From Nemophila menziesii (Eukaryota; Streptophyta; Magnoliopsida; Boraginales; Hydrophyllaceae), in the NCBI GenBank assembly GCA_029959085.1, contig JARWIR010000010.1:17257001-17321000 (forward strand): a stretch of DNA of 64,000 nt. The letters run 5' to 3'. A model generated the notes under the pieces. It made no database searches. It had not been told where the DNA came from and was given only the letters and a program-made list of their open reading frames with translations. Positions 33,481 through 44,590 of the stretch are shown in pieces. The position numbers and the translations under genes are program-made. The stretch's first letter is position 1; each line of letters opens with the position of its first letter.

Positions 33481-33642
33481 AATATACAAATAGAGAATGG
33501 GTAGAAAAGAGAGAAACATACTCTCAAGGCTATTGCCTCACGTGATCACCATCGAAGATGGTCTGCGGTTGGTCTTTCGCGGTGTCGCGCCTTATTTGCT
33601 CCATGAGTGCCATAATGTGCACTTGACTAGCTTTGATTTGTG

Positions 33643-34692
33643 CTACATCATTGGCGAAAATGTTTTGAGTTGTTGCTGAAGTTGCTCACTCACCTTCTCC
33701 TGCCAAGGAGATCCTTTTGACTGTACTCCTCTCAAAATGTGCTTAACCCACTTATCATCTAAGATGGAGCTTGGTTTATTAACAAGCTTCTCATTCTCCC
33801 CAAGATTCACATCCCATTTCATCACTAGGCTAGTGATAATTGATGGGTATTTCAAGTTAAAGCAGATACTAGGTTTGCCATTGAATGGAATTACCTCATT
33901 GAGGATCACTTGCGCCATATCCACTTCTTCCTCTCTCATAATATAATCCAACAAGATGGAGGAGGTTTGAATTATATCCGCTACTCGAGAATTCCCAAGG
34001 ACTGAAGGTGTGAGGAAGTGGTACCAAAATTTTACATTAGGTTGAAGATACTTGTAGGGCCAAGAAGTCTTCAACTTATCTTCATCTTTGCTTAATACCA
34101 ACTCTTAACCAAACACCTTTTCATGAAGTTGTTTCCAATCGAAACTATCGGTTCTCCTTGCAGATCTTTAATTTTTGCATGGTCCCACCAATTTCCTCAT
34201 TTGGAAATGGATTCTAATGTCTTCAACTGTGAAAGAAACCAACTTACCCCAAATGGGAATTCTTCCATCACTATCCCGGCTAAAGAGGCCAAGATAGAAC
34301 TCTCTTACTAGCTCAATAATCAACTTTTAGTGCTTCATCATGAAGGTCTTCCATCCTAATGGTTCCCCGATCTAAAAAAATTCTTTATACTTTCCTTTTT
34401 CCATCTCCTCGTGAAATTTGCGCTCGTTTGTAAAAAAAGTAGGTAAAATTTGAATTGCAATAGACTATAGGGCCCTAGAATTACCGTTTTTGTTGGGTGG
34501 AGGCACCTTGGATTTGAGAGGTTGTGGAGTCTTCTTCTTCAGTATCTCGATTGCTTGAGCACTCGACTCCACAACAACCGGTTTCTCTCTAACGCGTTAC
34601 TGTTCACCCTTTTGCCTCTTTTATTTACTCACATAAGCCTCGAGTTGTTTCCTCTTATTCTTACCTAAATCCGTATTTGAACTCTTCTTCAT
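33643..34692 (-). pseudogene. Athila 3' ORF with plant transposon protein domain, copy B
   Basis: The minus-strand ATG at 34692 begins MKKSSNTDLGKNKRKQ. Damaged sequence follows to ELVREFYLGLFSRDSDG and LVSFTVEDIRIHFQMRK. The last 152 codons (34101-33643) are open: WYHFLTPSVLGNSRVADIIQ, SILLDYIMREEEVDMAQV. The pattern resembles the putative plant transposon protein domain in extra ORFs of Athila-type elements. Its biochemical role is not known. Several stops lie between 34690 and 34105. It is unrelated in sequence to the small ORF of elements 1 and 2 despite the same place in the element. Confidence 0.55.
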
Positions 34693-34699
34693 CTCTCTC

Positions 34700-35240
34700 A
34701 CATTCACAAGTGTCTCAGTTCTTCGCGTCGTCTTCCTTCTCCCTCAACTCACAATTTTATCAAGTCTTGAAACTTACTCTTGAATGGATGAATGAGGTAA
34801 TATTAGTAGGTGAAGATGTGTAAGGAATGTGTTTTTCTATTTGGGTATGGAGAAATTATGGTGGGATAAGAAGGAATTTAAGAATTAGGAAAAAGGATTT
34901 TTGAAATTTTCTTGTTTGATTCTTGAATTCTTGAAATGATTTTGGATGGTGATTGTTGTTAGGAATGGTGTATGGATGATTTTGAGTGTGAAATATGGGC
35001 TGTTTAGGTGTAATTTGATGTTTAGTTAAGCTTGGGTCGAACTCCGATGGTGGTTGAAAGCTTGGGGAAGAAGAAGGTTTGAAGGTTAGGTCAAAGTTGT
35101 AGTTGATATTAAGCATTCTTCTTTCTTTTTTGTCACAGCACGGTGCACCACGACTCTCGTGCGGTATATCGCACCTATTGTACAACTCAAAAAATCTCTG
35201 CCTTTGACAAGCGTGGACCAGTGTTGGGCCCGGGCGTGTG
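34700..35240 (-). other. Leader and GC-rich patch upstream of the inverted 3' ORF
   Basis: Read on the minus strand: a GC-rich palindromic patch (gtgcgatataccgcac near 35160; gggcccg near 35225), a C/A-rich leader, then tgagttgaggga about 55 bp before the ATG. This repeats the plan of elements 1 and 2, although no clear TATA box is seen. The minus-strand open frame 34856-35272 lies here and is compositionally a leader. Confidence 0.4.
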
Positions 35241-35283
35241 ATAAAATAATTATGAAAAGAAAACGCGCACACCTCAGAAACAA

Positions 35284-36000
35284 AGATTAACTCTCCGCAA
35301 GTGTACGGATAGTTACAATTAATACGTAAGTAATAAGTGTTTATTCTCAGGAATTTAGGTAGCTACTCTAATCCGTGTTCAATATTAGCTTAGGTGGTTA
35401 TGAGTGTTCAAATTAAGAGCAAGTAAATTGAATGTATGTTTTCTTTTCTAAACTAGTAAAACTAGAAAAAAAAGCCAAGGATGCTAATACGAATCTATCT
35501 TATTGAAATGCGTTTCTATGAATAATGGGTGAATGGGTGATGTTTCATATTAATCAGGATTCTAGTTCAATCTAAGTTCTCTCAAGGGCGCACTTAGCTC
35601 TCTCTACCTTACTCATTTCTCAGCTTTTGGGTAGGTTTAAGTCCCTCTTACCCTATAGACTACGTAGCATGCGAATATCGTCTGATAAAAGGCAGTAGGC
35701 GCCTGTATACTAGTTTTGTAGTATCATCCGTCGGGTGTTAGGTCAATTACGACAACTCCTACTACTTTGGCTAGAGCACAAGTACAATTATAACATGTAT
35801 ACAAACAATGGAAATATAATTTAAAACCTAATTCAATTAAATACAAATATCCCAAATGCAATTAATAGCAAAACAATAATCGTTTGTTCATACAATAATA
35901 ATTTTAAGCAAAAGATAAACTAATAATGCATAATATAACCTTTGAATTAAATAGCTCAGAATTAATCTATATACAAATTAAGACTAATACTAAATTACCC
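35284..36000 (-). repeat. Degraded Athila LTR (U5 side), minus strand, copy B
   Basis: Matches 7545-8230 of copy A. The complement carries actatccgtacacttgcgg near its end. No primer binding site follows, consistent with deletion of gag and pol. Confidence 0.5.
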
Positions 36001-36405
36001 AAAAGGTTTAGAGATGGAGAAGCATAGACGTGTTGCGGTGAGGCTATAACATTGTTTCTTCCTCCTCTAGATCTTCCTGACTGCTTTTGTGGTTGAATTT
36101 CTTCTTGGAAACTGAGCTCTGGAAGCCAAAAGATGAGATAATACTGATATGAGCTGATATTTATAATGTTTAAATCGTTTGGGGTGGCCTTTGGACTCAT
36201 TTAAATGACCTAGCCCATCCCAAAAACGTTTTACTCCAAAAGGGGACATGTTCGAGTCACGCCAGCTGCAGAATGCATAACTTCTTCGTTACAACTTTGA
36301 ATTGCAAAATCTCAGTTGCCACACGACCATAATTAAAATCCCTATTATTCAAACCTTCTGTAGCGAGTCGAGTATAGGAAAGAAAGACCTAAGTGGCCTC
36401 CCTAG

Positions 36406-37105
36406 TGAAACCTCGATTAACCTCTCCTATATGGAATTCGTCCACGGGATAGGCCTGAGAGGTCACCGTGGTAAAACCTCTATTAAATCCTCCACACAAG
36501 TTATTGAGTCCATTTGATGACCGAATGGATCACTCTCGTAAAATCTCAATTGAATAAGCCAGACAAGTTATCGAGTCCAGTAAATGACCTAATGGGCCAA
36601 TCTAGTAAAACCTCGATTAAATACTCTAGAGGGGTTATCAAGTCTAGCAAACGACCTAAGAGGTCACCTTGGTGAAACCATGATTAGATTGTCCAGCCAG
36701 GTTATTGAGTACATTGAATGACCAAAGGGACCACTCTGGTAAAACCTCAATTAAATCCTCTAAACAGGTTATCGAGTCTAGTGAATGACCTAAGGAGTGA
36801 CTCGGGTAGAACCTTGATTAAATCCTCCAAAGGGTTTTACTGATTCTAGGAAAAGACTTGAGGGGCCGCTCTGGTAAAAAATCATCCAAATCCTCCAAAC
36901 AAGTTATCAAATCTAGTAAATTACCTAAGGGTTCACTCTGGTAAAACCTCTATTTAATCCTCCAGACTGGTCATCGAGTCCAGCGATTGACATATGGAGT
37001 CACTCTTGTTAAACGTTGAGTAAATCTTCCAAATCGATTATCGAGTTCAGCGAATGGCCTAAGGGGCACTCATGTAAAACCTCGGTACAATCTCCCAAAA
37101 AGGTT
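36406..37105. repeat. 67-bp tandem array, copy B
   Basis: Same units and spacing as 8640-9345, with small differences. Confidence 0.8.
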
Positions 37106-38060
37106 ATTGAGTATGAAATTATTCCATCAATATGGAACTTTGACCTAAAAGCTATGAAGGTTAACACAATCAATTTTAAGAAACCTTAGTACAATACATC
37201 GGAAAGGTTATCGAGTATTAAATTATTCCATCAACATGAAACTTAGACCTAAAACCTATGAATTTTACCATGGTTGATCAAAGAAACCTCAGTTCCATAT
37301 CTCAGAAAAGTCACTGAGTATGAAATTGTTTTATCAATATGGAATTTTGATCTGAAATCTACAAATGTTAATATGTTTGATCTAAGAAACCTCCATTTAA
37401 TCTCTCATAAAGTTTAATGAGTATGAAATTATTCGATCAACATGAAATTTTGATCTAATACCTGTAAAGCTTAGCACAGTTGATATAAGAAACCTCGGTT
37501 TAATCTCTCATGTAGGTTATTGAGTATGAATTTTCCATCTCCATAGAATTTCCACCTAAAACCTATAGATGTTAACACGATCGATCTAAGAAACCTTGGT
37601 TCAATCTCTTAGATGGGTTACCAAGTATGAAATTATTCCATCAACATGGAACTTTGACCTAAAACCTATAAAGGCTTACACGACCGATCCAAGAAACCTC
37701 GATCAAATCTCTCAGAAAGGTTATCGAATATGAAACTATTACATCAACACTAAACTTCGATTTAAAACCTATGAAGGTTAACATCATGCATATAAGGAAC
37801 CCCAGTTCAATCTCTTAGATAGGTTATCGTGTATGAATTTGTTCCATCAACATGGAACTTGGAACTAAAACCTATGAAGGCGAGCATGGGTGATATAGGA
37901 AACCTTTTTACAATCTTGTTGAAAGTTTATCATGTAGGTAATTATTCCATAACTATGTTACTTCGACCTAAAACCTAATAAGGGTAACACGGCCGAACTA
38001 ACAACCTCGATTCAATTTCTTAGAAAATTTATCAAGTAAGAAGCCATTCCAACAACATGG
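37106..38060. repeat. About 104-bp tandem array, copy B
   Basis: gagtatgaaatt words start at about 37109, 37213, 37316, 37419 and 37522. One unit present in copy A (near 11215-11320) is missing at about 37975. Confidence 0.8.
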
Positions 38061-39964
38061 AGTGTCCACCTTAAACCTAACTTGGTTGAACACGATTAAA
38101 CCTCCAAATGACTTGGTAAGTCCCATTTACAGGAAATCTTGAGCGAAACCAATAAACTTGTCAGAAATCAAGCCCCAAATTCTTAAGGGGTAGGTCGAAA
38201 GAAGAAATGAGGCATGCATTGAATTTTTCTGTTAAAGGTAAAAAGTGTAAACTACCATTTTTTTGAGCAATTACTTGATGTGGAAAAAGGCACATATAAG
38301 AAGGTAAAAGAGAAAAGGCCCGTCTTTGCTAGGATAACGTCATACAATGTCAACCAACCACCAACGATATATCCTAAATCAGGAAAGGTGAATTCAAGAT
38401 TACAGGAAAATATGTTAGATATATTATCAGTCCAGAAGTGAAAATATCACTTTATTCTCAATGGGTCTCTCGGAAGAATGCTAGAAGGCAAAAATGATTA
38501 TGACATGATAAAAAGAGCAAAGGAAAAACCAGAGAAGCAAAATGTTTGAATATATATATATATATGACCTCCAAACAACATCAATTTCAAAAGCAAAAAC
38601 AAAAAAGCAAGTCCTTCAAGCTAGCGACAACGATCCAGATGAAGAATCTGAAGAAGAAAAACCGACATCATCTTTGGAGGAAGGGGGGGAGGAGCGTCGA
38701 CCAAGGAGGCAATTTGGGTGTTCTCGAAAACCCATTTTAACTCTGGGTGAGTTGTGTAGAATTCGTCATGTAGCTGGCGCGTGCTGAAACGTTTTACAAT
38801 AGATTCCTTAAAGTGCACTGACTAAAAGGAAGTATTTTCCTCCCCTGAGGAGTCGCATCGACATGCTCTCACAAATCCTTGATAATCTTGTCCTTCTACT
38901 TCAACTCTCCATGAAGATCGCTCAGTTCTTTGAAAACTTAGACGTTTACCTCATAATGCATTTATTTAGAGCAAAGGTGAGGTGCAGACTACTTGCAATC
39001 CTCTTCCATGCCCTCAACGGTGGCACTATACGACATAGACATCACGATAAATTTAATAACTGCATCATGGAAAGACCGATGGTATAGATTTGAGCTCGAA
39101 ACTGAAGAGAGAGAAATAGTTGTGGGATGTGCTTGAATCACATTCTATTGATATAAGGCAAAGTGAAAAAATAATGAAACAGGATTGGCCCGAATAGGAT
39201 ATATATAGGTCATGAAGAAGTCCAAAGAAATAGGAAGACTCAACCCCGTAATCGACGTAAACAATGAAGGAATTAAGAAGAAGTAATGAAGACGTCCCTT
39301 AAAAGACATAAATGAGGCACTTGATCGTGTAAAGTTAGTGGGAAGCAAAAAAAAAAAGGATTATCGAGTACATAATGACACAATTTTTGATAAAATCAAA
39401 CCAACAAATTTAAATAAAAATGAAAGGGAAAGCCATATGCATGAAGAACATACGTGAACTTTCATGATAAAGATCTGAAAAAGTTCATAAGCTCGACCTC
39501 GGTTCAACCTGCTAAGGGAAAATAGATCCCGTGTACCCCCTACGAAAAGGGAGTCCCCAGATTTAAAAGGGTAATTGATAAAAATAAGGTAGAACTTTGA
39601 AATGAAGATATGTAGTTAGTGGTATCAAAAGATCTCAATCTTGAGCCTACCAAGCCAACATGTGGGATACAACATTAAATAAGGCCACACCCTTATAGAG
39701 GAACATGGTAAAGTGAAAGTGTGGGACATGACATCAAGCCTGTATGCCATAATCACATGAAAAGTTTGTAGCATCAAATTTAATTAACCACTCACTAGAG
39801 AACAATATAAATATCGAAACTACATAAAAAAGAAGATAACAAAGAAATATAAACATGAATCACTTGAATTAGAAAGAGGTTATTATAGTTAGCTTACAAC
39901 AAATGCATGCATAATTCAAGTAATCACAAGGCCATTATGAGCTAAATCATTAATATATTTTATC
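38061..39964. other. Unassigned duplicated sequence, copy B
   Basis: Matches 11395-13339. A short open frame at 38542-38787 contains an acidic stretch (SDNDPDEESEEEK). I do not recognise it, and copy A breaks it with a G-run. Confidence 0.3.
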
Positions 39965-39971
39965 TTTCTCT

Positions 39972-39974
<3 letters not shown>

Positions 39975-40005
<31 letters not shown>

Positions 40006-40430
40006 ATGACGAGGGTTCCCGGGCTTACACCCGACTAGTCCCCCGGGAGATATGACTGCCTCCCCAACCATACCTCCAGGTAATCAGAACTAGGTTGCCC
40101 ATGTTCTGGGGAGGGTTTCGGACCTTGGAAACTTTCCAAACATAATAACTTTCTTCCACCTGCGGGATTCGAACCATGTACCTCTCACTTGAGAGAACTT
40201 TCCAAACTTTAATAACTTTCTGCCGCCTGCGGGATTCGAACCAGGTACCTCTCACTTGAGAGAACTTTCCAAACTTTAATAACTTTCTGCCGCCTGCGGG
40301 ATTCGAACCAGGTACCTCTCACTTGAGAGAACTTTCTAAACTTTGATAACTTTCTGCCGCCTGCGGGATTCGAACCCTGTACCTCTCACTTGAGAGACAG
40401 AGCCCTGGCCAGATGAGCTAGCTCACCTGG
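39975..40430 (-). mobile_element. tRNA-derived SINE with four tandem B-box units
   Basis: A 456-bp minus-strand insertion is flanked by tttctctaac at 39965-39974 and 40431-40440. Copy A has the empty site (about 13340-13350). The head at 40430 reads ccaggtgagctagctcatc, with a pol III A box (TAGCTCATCTGG, 40420-40409). A B box in the form GGTTCGAATCCC follows about 33 bp on. The B-box segment is repeated four times at exact 67-bp spacing (gggattcgaacc on the plus strand at 40164, 40231, 40298 and 40365). A 30-base poly(T), the SINE tail, is at 39975-40004. Confidence 0.88.
40164..40395 (-). repeat. 67-bp tandem repeats inside the SINE
   Basis: Each unit contains ggttcgaatcccgcaggcgg, aaagtttggaaagttc and ctctcaagtgagaggta. 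The two middle units are nearly identical. The unit nearest the tail is the most diverged. Confidence 0.9.
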
Positions 40431-40859
40431 TTTCTCTAACTATTTTACTTGTGTTCAAACAAGTATTTACTCACCAATCGAATCCAACATAATACTTAAA
40501 TTGTTACAAATCACTCAACCAAATCAGTTATATTTTGATAAATAATAACTGGTAAAATCTGTCATATCAAGATGAAATACGAAAGATAAAAGAAGAGAGA
40601 CAAAAAAATGCCAGTATAGATTAGAAAATATGAATTAAATTTTTGAAATAATGTTTGGTATTGGTTATAAATACGGAGGATAAGTTAAGTAATCTTTTTT
40701 ATTTATTCTCGGACTCGGCTTCTAAAAGGTTTTGGGCTGGTAAAAGAAGTTGGACCGACCTGGATCTAAAATTGTAATATTTTTTGGCCCGAGTTAATTC
40801 GATATACGCTCAAACTTTAGTTTGGGCCTTTTTCAAAATATTCACTTCTTACAAAACCC

Positions 40860-41460
40860 TAAATACTTATCAGAGTCTCGTATAATCAAGCCGCCATATT
40901 TCTAACGAAACGTATAACTAAAGAGTAGTAGATAGAGAATAATCATACTGGAGGAAAGTAATACATGGAGAGAAAGCAAAACCAAAGAAAGAGTCAAAAT
41001 CACACTCATCAATGTTTTTTTTTATACAAGGAGATCCAAAGGATCGTGACACACTCATCAATGTTGATAGGTAATTCTTTACTTTTTGAATCTGAAATAT
41101 ATCTTTGTGCCTATTTAATGTTGTGTTTGATATTTTACATAGATTCATAATCTAAAATTTCACTGGAAAGTTAATTAACTACTATATTTGTGATTTATTT
41201 ATCATTCTATGATATAATGAATTATTGATTTTTTGTTTATATAGTACTTTGTTCGAAAGTTTGTTTATTTATAAAATTTAAATAGAACACTTTGTTAAGA
41301 TTATCTTAAATTAAGTTCATTTAATCATTCAATTTTTAATATGTATCATATGTATATTATTTAAGTTGGATTTTATTTTCTAAAGTATTGTGAAATATTT
41401 TTTTATAGGTTGATGGTAAAATTGTTGGACATGACATTTCAAAAATTATAAAAGGTAAAA
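40860..41460 (+). pseudogene. Possible fragment of an intron-containing gene, unidentified, copy B
   Basis: Same exon-like segments as 13765-14360: an aaaccctaaat word, an ATG at about 40965, and an acceptor-like tatag (about 41407) before VDGKIVGHDISKIIKG. The family is not recognised. Confidence 0.25.
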
Positions 41461-41745
41461 TAATACAAATTTAAAATTATCCATACATTTTTAACGGCTT
41501 CAATTTTCGTTTTTCAGTTACATACATTCATATATAATTTTTTTATTTATATTTTATTAATTTAAGTTAATTAGTGCATTATAATATTTAGATGTTTTAT
41601 GAGTATCTTCGTACTATATTATTTCCTACTTTTTATTCTTTATTTTGCATAAAAGATATGGTAGGTAGACGTCTCATTTTATAAATAACACATTTGAACA
41701 ATTTTTTTTTATAAATAACACTGAATTCTTCATACATTCTATAAT

Positions 41746-42442
41746 CTTACTCAGTGCTCTTTATTAACTTTTGAGGGTGTAAGTTTTTTAGAGGATTCAC
41801 TGGGACCCACATTAAGAGAGCTCTATCTTGATGAATGCCAAGGCATCAATCCCATGCTAATTTTACCTTCGCTTAAGCTGCAAAATGTGGAAGTTCTATC
41901 TTTGTCCGGAAATGAAACAGTGTCTGATCAGTTCATTAAGAAGTTTGTCACAGCTTGTGGACATAATCTCAAGGAGCTTATCTTAGGACATTGCGTGGCT
42001 TTAACTGATACTTCGGTTAAAATTATTGCAGAGAAGTGTCCTGGTTTATCTGCTATTGACCTTAGCAATGTACTTAAATTAACAGACGCTTCAATAGGAG
42101 ACTTGTGGAGAATCTCTAGATGAACTCTCTCTAAATTATATCAGCCAGGTGTCTAACAACACAGCTATTTCACTAGCAAAATGTGGAAAGAATTTGACAA
42201 GTTTGGACCTGTCTTGGTGTCGAAAGTTATCAGATGAAGCGTTAGGGTTGATAGTGGATAGTTGGTTATCCCTAAAACTGCTAAAACTATTTGGGTGTAG
42301 TCAGATTACAAACGTGTTTGTAAAAGGACACTCAAATCCACAAGTGAAGATAGTTGGATTAAGGATGACACCAGTGTTGCAGCATCTCAAGGAGCCGGAT
42401 TTTATGCGTGGACCTCTTCGTTATTCTTCTGCTTATTAAATA

Positions 42443-42486
<44 letters not shown>

Positions 42487-42632
42487 TATTATTATTATAT
42501 GTATGTAATGTTTATGGTCTAGAAGACTAGAATGTTGATTTCTTTTTCTTTTTACTTCTTTTGGTGGATTTTGTTTTAGAATGTTAACTCCTTTTGACGT
42601 AAATTATATTTATACTTTGGTGAAAAAAAAAA
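41746..42632 (+). pseudogene. Retropseudogene of an LRR (F-box/RNI-type) protein
   Basis: One continuous intronless stretch encodes leucine-rich repeats of the cysteine-containing RNI type: TLRELYLDECQGI, LKELILGHCVALTDTS, CPGLSAIDLSNVLKLTDAS, NLTSLDLSWCRKLSDEAL and LKLLKLFGCSQITN. It ends with a stop at 42437-42439. A frameshift with a stop lies at about 42105-42125 between the two halves. A 3' UTR with an ATT run follows, then ten A bases at about 42622-42632. The missing introns and the A tail suggest retroposition of an mRNA. It resembles plant RAD7-like or F-box LRR proteins; I cannot name the parent. Copy A lacks it. Confidence 0.65.
42438..42500. repeat. ATT microsatellite
   Basis: About 18 ATT units in the 3' UTR of the LRR retropseudogene. 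Confidence 0.9.
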
Positions 42633-42959
42633 TCAACTTGAATCTTCGCGTCCTAAAATCTTACAAAGCATCAGAATTTGTTCCCATTTCTCTCATCATG
42701 TACGCATGAGAAGTGTGTTCTTTTCAGATATTTATCTCTCGTTCTTAAGGTTAATAAATTAGATATGTATATATTAAGTGAGTTTTTTCCATAAATAACT
42801 ATTACTAAAATCTAATTGAAAGTTAACCCAAGCCCAACCCTAACTTTTACAATTGTAATCCATAAATTCGTAATACTCAACATATGATATTTGGACTTGC
42901 ACTTCTCTCTTTTATCTTATATAGAATATTTATATCTGTTCTAGTTATGTTGGACTATA

Positions 42960-43187
42960 AATTTCTTAGAAAGGTTATCGATTATGAAATTTTTCCATCA
43001 ACATGGAACTTCGACCTACAACCTATGAATGTTACCACGCTTGATCGCTCTCTCATAAAGGTTACCAAGTATGAAAGTATTCCATCAACATGGAACTTTG
43101 AAATAAAACCTATGAAGGCTTACATAGTTGATCCAAGAAACCTCGGTTCAGTCTCTCAGAAAGGTTATCAAATATAAAATTATTCCA
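42960..43187. repeat. About 104-bp array units, copy B (right part)
   Basis: Two units, matching 23805-24030 of copy A, end where the LTR begins. Confidence 0.75.
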
Positions 43188-44590
43188 TGATGTATCTCTT
43201 TTTGTGATGGATTAATCCACTCTTGATACATTATTTTGGGAGTTTATTGGGCCTAAGTGAGTGATTTTCCCTTAATATTATCTATATTGTACTTTTGCCT
43301 CTAATTTTGGTCATATTACTATTTGTAGAGATTTTATGCCTTAATTGTGTCTTAAGTGTGTAGATTTTAGGTACATGGTTGACACAAGGTTAAAAGATCA
43401 AGAGAAGAATTAAAAAAGTCAAAATAAACCCAAGCCAAGGCGTAATCTGAGCCTAGATTCACATTGGGAATTTAGAGCATTATCTAGAGATATCTTTACG
43501 TCATATTGATTTAAAAGGGGCTTAACGTCAGGGTCTCTCGAGAGGTGAAAGAAGTCATTTCGGAGTTGAGATGTAGAAGTTATTCCATTTTATTCCACAG
43601 TGACTCAAACTTGTCCAACTTTAGCTAAACACGGGTTGGACCGGTCTAAACCTAATTAAGTGAGCTTAAGGGGGCACAAGTTTTTTTATATAAGTCTTTT
43701 AGAAACTCCCTTTTCATTATCTAGCAAATACAACTCATAACCATCATTATTCTATATTAAGGGGAGCAAGAGCCGAAGAGAAGGAGAGAAGAAAAAAGGA
43801 GGGTTTGTCGATAAACCAACGATTCTTCCTCAACAATTTATCGAATCATCTCTTCCTTAAGAGTAACAATCATTTATTATTTCTTTTAATTATGATTCTT
43901 CCAATATTATCTATTATTTTTATTTCTTAACTAAACCCTCATTGCTTGAGGTTTCTTATGTAAGATATTATGCTAAGTTGGTTAATTTCTTTATTGACTT
44001 TGGGAAATGTTTAATTTAGTTTGATGTTTATTTAATTTCGTTTACTATATGATTGTTTTAATACTACCTATATTCTGGCCATATAGTGGGTAGTTTAGGT
44101 AATCAAATTTGGCACCACTATGAGTTTTTATTGCAGACATAGCATATAGGTGTCTAGTATGCAGTAGTGAACCGAGAGGTCTTGCCTAGCTAGATAGTCA
44201 ATAGATTTAGAACTTAAATCATCCAAAGACATTTTAGGGTCATTCGGGAAGGGACTCTAGTGAAGGAGGGTTGCCTTCTAACCTAGCAACAGATGTTAGA
44301 AGGATTGGTGAATCTCGACTAATGCGAATTACCAACTCAACTTAATCGATAAAACAATTAACTTAGAGGTATGGGACTAGTAGCAATTCTCCAAACAACT
44401 TTCTCATCTTTAAGTTCATCTTTTATTTTCTTAGCTCTTTACTTTCATTATTAGTTTAAATCTTGTTACTTATATACTTTAGTTCTTAACAATTGAAAAC
44501 CAAATAAATATTTTCCTGTTTAAGCTTACGATTAATTTATTCATATTTCAAAGTCTACATATTTACACTACTCAAAGCATAATTATCTAC
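43188..44590 (+). repeat. Truncated LTR, second family, copy B
   Basis: Starts TGATGTATCT after an array unit. The hairpin is TGATGTATC (43188-43196) with GATACATTA (43225-43233), one G-T wobble pair. It extends about 560 bp further than copy A and then passes directly into mid-gag sequence at about 44570-44600 with no primer site, so the LTR end and gag start are deleted. Confidence 0.65.

Larger units (their letters stand above)
34178..44020. repeat. Large duplicated block, copy B
   Basis: Collinear with copy A (6415-14956 plus 23755-24917). Offsets stay near 27.76 kb until the first private insertion. Differences seen are the absence of the foldback element (empty site 37218-37226), loss of one array unit near 37975, a SINE at 39975, and an LRR retropseudogene at about 41746-42632. 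The join at 42960 lacks the 8.8-kb patchwork found in copy A. Confidence 0.8.

Noticed and set aside
40164..40395. Possible link between the 67-bp SINE repeats and the 67-bp array at 8640
   Set aside because: The sequences share no words; equal period length appears to be coincidence.
40409..40420. A functional tRNA gene at the SINE head
   Set aside because: A and B boxes are present but the sequence does not fold into a full cloverleaf by eye and lies within a transposed unit with an A tail.
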